DNA of 64,000 bases from positions 4,494,658 to 4,558,657 of the forward strand of contig NC_133538.1 of the NCBI RefSeq assembly GCF_048544455.1, given 5' to 3'. This DNA comes from Silene latifolia. Lineage: Eukaryota; Streptophyta; Magnoliopsida; Caryophyllales; Caryophyllaceae. This document shows positions 11,758 to 20,687 of this stretch, piece after piece. The position numbers were made by a program, and so were the translations under genes. The notes beneath the pieces were generated by a model. That model saw nothing but the letters and a program-made list of their open reading frames with translations, did not search any database and had not been told where the DNA came from. Position 1 is the stretch's first letter. Every line of letters begins with the position of its first letter.

Positions 11758-12417
11758 TGTAGGCACAGAAAATTTATTAATGTGCTAAATAAATAAAATA
11801 AATTAATTATTTTGAGTTAATACCAAATTTTAACTTAATTTAATTATTTTGTCCCGATTAAATGAAATATGGGTCGATGCGGATTACAGAGGAGTTATTC
11901 GGATCATTAAACTCAGAAAGAATCAAATTTGGGCCAAGGTTGCTAATAAACCCACAAATGGGCCTGTGACCACCAAAGTCCAACAAGGAGATTTGAAACT
12001 CTATAAATAGAGCTCTTCTCATTCATTCAAAGGGTTGGAAATTCATAATTGCAAAGGAGCTGGAGAGAACAAGGTACAAATTCCTACAAATCTTCTCTAT
12101 CAAAATCATTGCAAGCAGTCAACAAGCACATCAAATCGTGCCGCCTGCGTTGAAGATTCAATCACAAGTTCGAACCTTCAAGAGAGATTCAAGTCATCGC
12201 GACCCTCTCAAGAAATCAAATTTACATCGCGCGTAGAGCAATTAAATTTGTCTACACGCGCACCCCTCACGTGTACCCCGTACACGTACCCCTTACAGCA
12301 TATTAGAATCAGAGGATACATTAGAGATTGTACACATACTTTTGATATTTATTAATAAAATATAATTATTTCCTTGTTTTGTATTTCAGTTATCGCAATA
12401 CAAAATTTGCTGTTACA
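11758..12417 (+). repeat. 660-bp LTR of the Tat element (3' LTR)
   Basis: It begins TGTAGGCACAG and ends GCTGTTACA (TG..CA). A TATA box (CTATAAATAG) lies at 12001-12010, which puts the transcription start about 270 bp into the LTR. Downstream is a stretch that happens to be open for 106 codons (12035-12355); it is LTR sequence, not a gene. The same LTR recurs inverted at 12444-13103. Confidence 0.9.
12001..12010 (+). promoter_or_regulatory. LTR TATA box
   Basis: CTATAAATAG in the plus-oriented LTR. The mirror copy at 12851-12860 points the other way in the inverted LTR, so the two promoters converge on the palindrome centre. Confidence 0.7.
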
Positions 12418-12422
12418 AATTT

Positions 12423-12440
12423 TGGTGAACCCGACGTGAA
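12423..12440 (+). other. Primer binding site, tRNA-Trp type
   Basis: TGGTGAACCCGACGTGAA begins five bases after the LTR end. Its complement is, as I recall it, the 3' end of plant tRNA-Trp with CCA added. It is exactly 18 nt long before the inverted LTR context begins, which is the length copied from a tRNA primer up to its first blocking modified base. It sits at the centre of the palindrome. Confidence 0.75.
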
Positions 12441-12443
12441 TTT

Positions 12444-13103
12444 TGTAACAGCAAATTTTGTATTGCGATAACTAAAATACAAAACAAGGAAACAATTATA
12501 TTTTATTAATAAATATCAAAAGTATGTGTACAATCTCTAATGTATCCTCTGATTCTAATATGCTGTAAGGGGTACGTGTACGGGGTACACGTGAGGGGTG
12601 CGCGTGTAGACAAATTTAATTGCTCTACGCGCGATGTAAATTTGATTTCTTGAGAGGGTCGCGATGACTTGAATCTCTCTTGAAGGTTCGAACTTGTGAT
12701 TGAATCTTCAACGCAGGCGGCACGATTTGATGTGCTTGTTGACTGCTTGCAATGATTTTGATAGAGAAGATTTGTAGGAATTTGTACCTTGTTCTCTCCA
12801 GCTCCTTTGCAATTATGAATTTCCAACCCTTTGAATGAATGAGAAGAGCTCTATTTATAGAGTTTCAAATCTCCTTGTTGGACTTTGGTGGTCACAGGCC
12901 CATTTGTGGGTTTATTAGCAACCTTGGCCCAAATTTGATTCTTTCTGAGTTTAATGATCCGAATAACTCCTCTGTAATCCGCATCGACCCATATTTCATT
13001 TAATCGGGACAAAATAATTAAATTAAGTTAAAATTTGGTATTAACTCAAAATAATTAATTTATTTTATTTATTTAGCACATTAATAAATTTTCTGTGCCT
13101 ACA
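12444..13103 (-). repeat. Inverted copy of the 660-bp Tat LTR
   Basis: Reverse complement of 11758-12417 with no indel. I count two substitutions, both close to the centre (near 12387/12474 and 12378/12483). The flanks (AATTT at 12439-12443 and ATATG at 13104-13108) are not a target-site duplication, so it is not a simple solo-LTR insertion. Confidence 0.92.
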
Positions 13104-15500
13104 ATATGATACTATCATGAGGATGTGAGTTAATGGTTATATAGTAGTTTCAGAACAACATGATTAGTCATGAGTTTCGAGGAATTAAGGGAGTAAGAAG
13201 TTGGTAGAGTATCTGCACGATATGAGATTTTGGTGGAGACTTAGATGACGATACAATTAAGGATAGTATTGGGAAGAATTTTGAGGTAAATTTTGTGGTG
13301 GATTTGATGTTTGTTATTTGGAATGCTAACCGAAGATAGGAAATGAACTGTTATATTTAGAGGTCAGTGTAAGAGATTTGTTATACGAGAAGTGGTGGTA
13401 TTGTGGTGTTGTCACTCGTGGTTAAGGGTGATGATAGATAAGAAAGATATCATTTCTAAAGAGGTTGATTTTGTAGAGGCCGAATTGATATGTACGGTTG
13501 CGAAGAAGTATAAGACGTGGTCTTAGAAGGCAGTTGCTAGTAGTTGAGTATTAGATGTATGGTTATATTTGGTAGGGGGGGTGATGGTTATACGAATGGG
13601 AGAATATGTTATGAGGGGCATACGAGTTAAGCTTGGGCGAGAGATAACATTTATTAAGTGGTAACTTATGTGATCAGGATTGACTAGTTGGATGTGATTA
13701 CGGGTCTATGATGTGTATAAACGTTTGTGTGAGGTTCTGACCTTACGAGAAGTGGTATGGTGTGATAGTTATATGGTTGTTATCTGAATGTTCTGTAATA
13801 TATGTTGGTTACAGTAACCTAATGGAATGATATTAAAAAAGTAATAATTTGAGTGATTTGGCATGGCTAGGTATACATGTATGTGTATTCATGATATATG
13901 TTTATTCCGTGAAAAATGTATGGATGATATTCATGAGGTTCTTATCTGTTTATTCCGTGTAATATGTTGCGTTGTGATCTAGTAAAGCGGTTTTGAGTAG
14001 TTTTATTATCCAGGAAGTTATTCTGAGTCAGTGTGTATGAGATTGTATAAGTTGCGATGACTATCGATATGATGGTGGTGCCTCGAGCGGTGATCCGGGC
14101 ACGGTATTTCGTGTTGTGATGCGGGTAATTTCGCGCTGCGGTGCGGCTGTTGGTGGCGGTGTTGCGATGCCGTCATTGGTTATGGTGGAGTAGACGGGAT
14201 ACTTATGAGACGAGTTTTCGAAAGTTTATACCAGTTATATAAATTGTTGTTTTGCTTACTGTTGTTCCTGCGAGTTTCAGTTTGGACAGATCGGCGGTTG
14301 TTTTGTTTATTGATGTTTCTTACCAGTTTTGGCTTGGGAGTGAGGGTAGAGTATGATATGAAAGAGAGTTGGTTATGTTTCAGTTGTTATCGTGATATAG
14401 TAATGTTCTATTAATGGGACACAGTTGTGAGAGGTTGTTACAGTACTTTTGACCTTGCTTTAGATGAGGAAGTGGTGGACATAGTAATGGCAAGTGATGT
14501 GTGGAACATGTGTTGTACTGATTTGGAAGATGCAGATGGTTCATAATCTTTTATTAAGACAGTGAGTATAGAGTGTTGGGAATTAGTATCATGTTAATTT
14601 ATGGATGAGTTTTGTGATAATAAAAGAAAAGAACTTGAGGATCTAGTGTGAGTGTGTGTAACAAGTGTGGATCGTGAGTATGCTTTTGGAGATAGGTTCT
14701 TTCTATAGAGAGGTATGTCGTTTTGCGGTAATGTGGAAGAGTTGGAGTATTGGTTTTGCTGAGGATGTTATGGTATAGATTAGATGGAGTACAGAATGAA
14801 TTGAGGAATGAGGACTGTTAGAGGAAGAGAGACATGGATATAGGAATGGTTACATATGTTGAGGTTATAATCTGTTATCGTTAACATGCGGTGGTGATGA
14901 GGATTTTGGGAAGTATAGCAAAGGATCTAGTATTAGTGAGTTACGAGGATGTAACTTTATCTTAAGAAGGGTAGGATGCGACAAAGAGAGTTTAATGGTT
15001 GTACATGTTGTAGTAATTTGGAAGTTTAAGTCTTGATGGAGAATAAAGAATGGATTTGTATTGTGGTTGATATTGTTAAAAGGTCATGGTCGTGCTTGTA
15101 GTGGTGCGATGTTTAGGAATGGGAGAATACTTTGATAGAATTGACAGTTGGATGATGATGTTTATGAGTTCGATAGTGTTGACAGTTGGATGATGGTATT
15201 TATGAGTGTGGTAGAATGTAACATTCCGTTTGGTGGTTGATCATGCTTGGTGGATTGTCTTGATATTCGATTTTCTAGTGGATAATATGTTAGTGAAACG
15301 GAACTAGCGACGTTTGTGCATGGTAGTTGGTAGTGTATGGAGTTAGTGTCGAGAGCGACTATAATATAGTGGATATGATATCGTGAGCCATGTTGTGAAG
15401 GTAGGTTGTTTTGAGTCGGTATAAGTTGTGGTTGAGGTTTTGTTTTGAGTCGTTGTTGCGTTGTTGCGTCATGGTCGAGTGGGTATGTTTGTTTTTGAGT
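13104..15500 (+). mobile_element. Chromovirus-like element remnant, left part (non-coding internal region)
   Basis: It aligns by eye, in reverse orientation, with 48330-50640 of the chromovirus derivative further right. Shared landmarks include a block near its left end with CATGAGGATGT, a block with GTTAAAAGGYCATGGYCGTGCTTG (near 15090), and TAGAATGTAACATTCCGTTTG (near 15225). It is GT-rich on the plus strand. No frame longer than about 70 codons is credible. It is cut at 15505 by the Tat array and resumes at 40413. Confidence 0.75.
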
Positions 15501-15505
15501 ACGGG
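15501..15505 (+). other. Target-site duplication acggg (left)
   Basis: ACGGG directly precedes the first LTR of the Tat array and recurs at 40408-40412 after the last LTR. Joining the flanks restores continuity with the homologous uninterrupted sequence near 48330. Confidence 0.85.
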
Positions 15506-16788
15506 TGTGAGATCCTTGAAAAAATCTCCTTTTTGAAAATATAAGTAAATAATATGGAGTCGCCAGTAGGTTTTAAAAAAAAACATACAAAATAAGTTAA
15601 CGGAAAAAGCCCCTTTTGATCCCTGGTATGGGGACTGATCCGTCACTCCGGCCTAAACCAAAGATTGCGGATTCGGGGGTAAAGGTACGGTCTGGGAAGG
15701 TGTTAGGCACCCGGACTGCCCATCAAACTGACGGCCTCTACTATTTATTTGTAATATTATATATTTGACGAAATTAATAAAAGAATACGAAAAAGATACA
15801 AATTATATACAAAGAGAAATAAACTGGGTTAGTCAATACAATAAATAGAGAAAATAAATAAAAGACAATAAAAGAATTAGATAAAAGGGAAGAGTAAATA
15901 AAAACTTATTTGAATCTGGTACCCTCAGGCGTATGTGGATGTTGACTATTAATGAATATCGACTTTGTCGTTAATTATTGGCTCTTATGCGCTTATATGA
16001 AATTTGGACAATTTATTTGTAGTGTTTAATTTGAAACTGGGATAAAATATTTGAGACGGTGTAAAGGCGGGTAGAATATGGGACTGGATACTTCAATAAG
16101 TGACTCGATATATTTCATGTAACTCGTCCGTGAGTTTCTTGTTTCCCTTTTTTGTCTTGACGATCAAATCTATTTATAGTGTTTGGCTTTGGAATTTAAG
16201 GAAGTCTAGAATTAGAGGAGTTGTTTACACCGTGCATAACTATTTGGATGTAGTTAACCGTGAATCCTGATAGAAATTGTCATTGACTTTCTTAATTATG
16301 ATAAATAAAGTGCAAGATCTTTATCTTATGTGTCTACCAATTCTTATCTCCTCACTATTTGTTCCCCATTCACCAAATTTCCATGCACACATTGCCACGT
16401 CAATTTCTATTGTTTTCGTTTCCGCTTCTGTTTCGAGCAATGTTTTGGACTATCCTCCTAAATTTTTAATAAATTGGCCCAAGATGTGTAATAAAAACTC
16501 CGAAACATGGCCTTTCTCACCACTTAGATTAATTTACTACCAAGTTACCTTGTATCATTTTTTTTATGTACGACTTTAAACCTTATTGGTTTTGTGCCAA
16601 TAATTCGGCAAACTGCATATAATATGACATGGGAACTAAAGGATGGTTTATGATATTTTGAGTAATTTATGGAAAAATAAGCGTAAAGAGCCATTAATTA
16701 CAACATTGTCAATTTCCATTTAGTCATTTAATTTTAGTCTCATCATCGGGTACCCATAAGGCTAGGTAGACATTTTGAGGTGTCTACA
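15506..16788 (-). repeat. LTR1, 1283 bp (3' LTR of left Tat unit)
   Basis: On the minus strand it starts TGTAGACACC and ends GGATCTCACA. A TATA box (ACTATAAATAGA, minus) lies near 16169-16180. A 100-codon open stretch at 16277-16579 recurs in LTR2 and LTR3 and is LTR sequence, not a gene. LTR1 has private differences from LTR2/LTR3, for example GTCGCC instead of GTCGTC near 15562. Confidence 0.92.
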
Positions 16789-17810
16789 GAAGCCTCCACT
16801 TTGACCGAGTCTGAGTAAGACGAAGGTCAAAGTAGTCCGGTCGGGACAGATAAAGGATAAGAAACGTACCTGGGCCTCTTACATTACCTGTCTGTAGTAG
16901 CTGGAAACTGGAGTTGGCTTAGCAAAACTTTGTTTTGCTAATCTGGAATGAAGCTGGAACTGGTGCAACGAAACTTTGTTTCGTTGGTCCAAAACTGGCC
17001 TCACTAGTCTGGAACTGGTATAGCCAAACATTGTTTAGCTGGTCTGGAACTGGCATGACAAAACTTTGTTTTGTCAATCAGGAATGGAGCTGGTAAAACT
17101 TTGTTTCACCAATCTGGAAACTGGCATGGCAAAACTTTGTTTCGCCGGTCTGGAATCTGGTAAAGCAAAACTTTGTTTCACTTAAGGGTGAACCTGCAAA
17201 ATTTGATTTCACAAGCTCTAATGCGTGTCAGGGCCCGCCGACCGAGGAATTCAAAATTTTATTTTGAAAAGGGATTAGAATGTAAAATTTGATTTTACAA
17301 ACTAGGATTTGCAAAATTTTATTTCGCAAAAAGGACAAGTTCAGAAAATTTTATTTTAAGAACTCATATGCATGTCAGGGCCTGCCGACCAAGGGATTCA
17401 AAATTTTATTTTGAAAAAGGATGGGTAAGATCGTAAAATTTTATTTTACAAACTTTGATGCGTGTCAGGGCCCGCCGACCGATAAGTTTGAAAATTGCAA
17501 AATTTTATTTCGCAAAAAGGGCAATTTCAGAAAATTTTATTTTAAGAACTTAAAATGCATGTCATGGCCTGCCGACCAAAGGATTTGAAATTTGCAAAAT
17601 TTTATTTCGCAAAGAGTCAAGTTCAGAAAATTTTATTTTAAGAACTCAAAATGCGTGTCAGGGCCCGCCGACCAAGATGAATTTCAAAATTTTATTTTGA
17701 AAAAGAAGCTGATTTGAGGATCGTAAAATTTTATTTCACGAAAAGAGCTGGAGAATTGATTGATTTTGAAACTGGCAAAATTTTATTACGAGAAAAATGA
17801 GACATTATGA
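16789..17810 (-). repeat. Hairpin array A in the Tat 3' UTR
   Basis: Two sub-arrays. From about 16915 to 17190, seven units with a period near 45 bp each carry a hairpin with a TTT (once ATT) loop. Stems include AGCAAAAC/GTTTTGCT (16921), AACGAAAC/GTTTCGTT (16967), GACAAAAC/GTTTTGTC (17057) and GCAAAAC/GTTTCGC (17129). From about 17195 to 17800, eleven or more units use an AAAAT-TTT-ATTTT core with flanking stem bases TC/GA, GT/AC or GC/GC. They are interspersed with five copies of a CAGGGCC(C/T)GCCGACC block. Stem bases change in matching pairs from unit to unit. Confidence 0.85.
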
Positions 17811-18088
17811 AAAGCCCCCACTTTGGACGAATCTGGAAGATGAATGACAAAGTAATCGAGTGGAGCAGTTAGTGACAAATATATGACACCTAAAATGTAA
17901 ATGCATGTCTTAAACGCCAAGATATGATGCACTGATGAATGCAAAAATGGAGTACTTTCGAAAACAGTTAAAATGTTTTTTATTTTATTTTTTTTTTATA
18001 ATTTTTTTTGAAAAAGATGGGGTCTGACCCAAATGTGATCCAAGTAGAAAGAGTGGACACTATTACTCTATAAATATCTCTGATGTGG
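17811..18088 (-). other. Tat internal sequence with PPT-like motif
   Basis: At 17811-17830 the minus strand reads CCAAAGTGGGGGCTTTTC, a good polypurine-type block, lying upstream (minus sense) of the hairpin array. A second similar block (CAAAGTGGAGGCTTC) abuts the LTR at 16789-16803. The rest is A/T-rich with no frame. Confidence 0.55.
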
Positions 18089-18165
18089 TGTAACACCCCG
18101 TATTTTATTAAGTTGGGTAAAATTCTTCTAATTTCTATTTTGAAGTTAAATTACGTCATTTAACG

Positions 18166-18233
<68 letters not shown>

Positions 18234-20682
18234 TCTCAGCTAATTAATTAATTCATTATAATTCGAGTAGTTAATTTTAATAATCGTTAATAATTTCCGA
18301 TCCTTTTACGAGTCCTTTATGAAAGTCGGCCTTAGTGGATTCAAAACAGATTTGGGAAAAGTCATCCAATTAGCTATTTTGAGTTATTTTGCTAAATTAT
18401 CAAATTTAATTAAACTCCACTAATTTAGTAAAAATCGTTAATAACTCCGATTCGAATCGAATTCCAATTATTTCCGTTAGCTGGTTTAGTTTATTTTATT
18501 TTCACTCATTAAATTTATTTATTATTGATTCCATTTTTATTACTGAAACTTTTACTAAAACAGATTTTATTAACTCGAGACGGTTTTAAAAACGAGCGAA
18601 ATTACTTAACGATGAAGAAACGTACGTATAATAAATTGCAGGTTGGCATGCTGCTGTCTCATTTCACCCCCTCACGTCACTCTCTTTTCTTCTTCTTCGT
18701 TCTATTTGATCTATTAATCGACGTCGCTGCTTCGTTTCTCATCTGTTTTCAACTATTTTTATTCCATAGCACTCCTCTCGTCGCCCTCGTCATTCCGTTG
18801 TAAGTAAAATTCAGTATAGTTATGGATTTTTACAAACCCATTTTATACTTTCAGTTTTATTTATTGTAAGAAGGTTGTAGGGGCTGAGATAGACGGTCCG
18901 GTACAAGACTTTTACGTCATGGAAGACTAGTTCGCTCGGAAAAAGGTAACGATGACGGGTTACTCGATATTACTTATAAAATATATTTATTTCGAATGCT
19001 GGTTAGTCTGTTTTATAGTTGAGACGGTGTATAATTATATATAGGGATCATTATGGATGTTAATTAGTCCGTTGAATAGTTGAGACGGTGTATACTTATA
19101 TGTGAAGATCATTGAGACGGTGTATATTGCCTGTAGGGATCATTTGGGATGCTAGCTAGTAAGTGGTATATTTAAGACGGTGTATGCTGACATGTATGGA
19201 TTGTTTTGGGTGATAATTGGTGTGTTTTATAGTTGAGACGATGTATACTGACATGTAGGGATTGTTTTGAGATGCTATTTGGGATCCTGTTTAGTTTGTG
19301 GTATATTTAAGACGGTGTATACTGACGTGTAAGGATCGTTTTTGGATACTAGTTAGTCCGTTGTATAGTTGATACGGTTTATATTTACATGTAGAGATTG
19401 TTGGATACTAGTTAAAGTATTGTATAGTTGAGACGGCGTATACTGACAAGTAGGGATTGTTTTGGATGCGGGTTTTGATAAAAGAAAATGGTATATTATT
19501 TTGTGGACTTGTCTTGCTATATTTGTACTTTGTTGCAGGTGAGACGGTAATCATTATGGGCCGTATATATACTTTAATTATGTTGGAACAGGTACGAGAT
19601 GCTAGATAGATTGGTCGGCCAATACATGGTGGTATTTTCATATTTAGGTGTGTTTAATCCCATTCTCGTATTGCGTGGTTGTTAACACATTTTGGATTGT
19701 CTGGTTAGTCCATGCTGGATATGTACGCTGCGTACATTGGGTCTGTGTGTGTTTATCGTTCCAGTGCTAATCAATGTCATTTGGTACGATCGTTTCAATT
19801 CGGATACTAGCTCATGTGTCGTGGACTAGGCGACCGGATTGAAGTTACTCAGCCGTGGTTATGTGTTGTAGCCCGGTTACGAGTCTCGGGGTTACGGGAA
19901 GTTACCGTAGCCGTTGAATCGGATACGTGTTGTATTCCGAGAGTATAGTGTCGGGTTACTGAAACGCTGGAACTGTACTTAAGCTAGGACTGCTTATTTC
20001 GGCTATGTGTTGTAGTCCGATGATTGCATGGGTATGTGTTGTATCCCGAGAGCGTGATGCTATTTAGCCGTCCTACCGGGAGATCGTTGGTTATTCTTTA
20101 TGGTTGATTGCATTAGTATTTTGGGACCCGTCCACTATGTCGTCTTTGGTCAGGCGTTGCTTCCTTTACTACGATGCCGTGGTTGGTCGTAGTAAAGTGC
20201 AACATGTTTTAGTTGTGTAAGTTCCGTTATCACATGATTTATTTATCTTATTTTCTTTTCTATGTTGTATGTTTGATAAACTGGTAGATTTTGTATTGTA
20301 CTTATGTTATTACATTGTAATGTGGCTGGAGGACAGCTGAGTTACTCCCCACTGACTATGGCATTCATTTTTATGAATGACAGATGACAGGTTGGTGGTA
20401 TATGCTAGGGGTTACAGGACGAGTGGCTAGCGAGCGTTGCCGAGGCAACGATATACCCTTTTGATTATCGTTCATTATTGCATTTTTGGAAATTTGGAGG
20501 GATCTGAGATCCCTTGTATATTTCAGTTTGTATTATGTATTTATTTTGTAAATTTAGTAATTAGGTCTAGTTTTCAAATGTTTTCAGTGAACTCCGCGGG
20601 CATGCATTGAAGTTTTAATAACTTACGTATTTTCCGCTGCTAATTATATGTGTGTGTTTTTGTATAACCGCGGGGGTTCACG
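18089..20682. mobile_element. 2.6-kb solo LTR inside internal A
   Basis: It starts TGTAACACCCCG and ends in a CGGGGGTTCAC block, flanked by tgtgg at 18084-18088 and 20683-20687. The last two bases read CG here but CA in the homologous copy at 32915-35522. In chromovirus-type LTRs with a visible primer site in this window the LTR end reads GGGTGTTACA, so this LTR is probably minus-oriented, but both ends are compatible with TG..CA either way. It has many copies of a GAGACGGTGTATA-like block (19020-19450). No coding frame is credible. Confidence 0.75.
18170..18232. repeat. (AT)n microsatellite, copy A
   Basis: Uninterrupted TA repeats of about 31 units inside the solo LTR. The homologous tract at 32995-33066 is longer and has two TTTA interruptions. 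Confidence 0.95.
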
Positions 20683-20687
20683 TGTGG

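Larger units (their letters stand above)
1..12417 (+). mobile_element. Tat-lineage Ty3/gypsy LTR retrotransposon, 3' part
   Basis: The element runs in from beyond the left edge, so its 5' LTR and most of gag are not visible. In order the window shows a gag tail and protease, RT, RNase H, a second (archaeal-type) RNase H, integrase, a long 3' untranslated region with an antisense gene, tandem repeats, a polypurine tract and a 660-bp LTR. The second RNase H between the first RNase H and integrase is the hallmark of the Tat lineage (Tat, Ogre, Retand, Grande). The antisense gene downstream of pol resembles the arrangement known from Grande-type Tat elements. The element is dead: the polyprotein has at least four in-frame stops. 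After the 3' LTR there is no ordinary target duplication but a primer binding site and an inverted LTR. Confidence 0.9.
11758..13103. repeat. 1346-bp near-perfect palindrome (LTR-PBS-inverted LTR)
   Basis: The paired arms are 11758-12419 and 12442-13103 (662 bp each), with a 22-bp centre holding the primer binding site. Coordinates of the two arms sum to a constant, so there are no indels between them. Near-identity implies a recent origin or gene conversion. An assembly artefact is possible for any structure like this, but the sequence does not continue palindromically beyond the LTR ends, which argues against a simple read fold-back. Confidence 0.92.

Noticed and set aside
12035..12826. Two identical 106-codon genes facing each other
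   Set aside because: They are the same LTR stretch read on each arm of the palindrome; no start context, domain or splice signal supports a gene.
15506..16788. LTR array in plus orientation (TGTGAGATCC..GTGTCTACA)
   Set aside because: The primer binding sites at 23417-23434 and 39102-39119 and the leftward TATA boxes show that the elements are on the minus strand.
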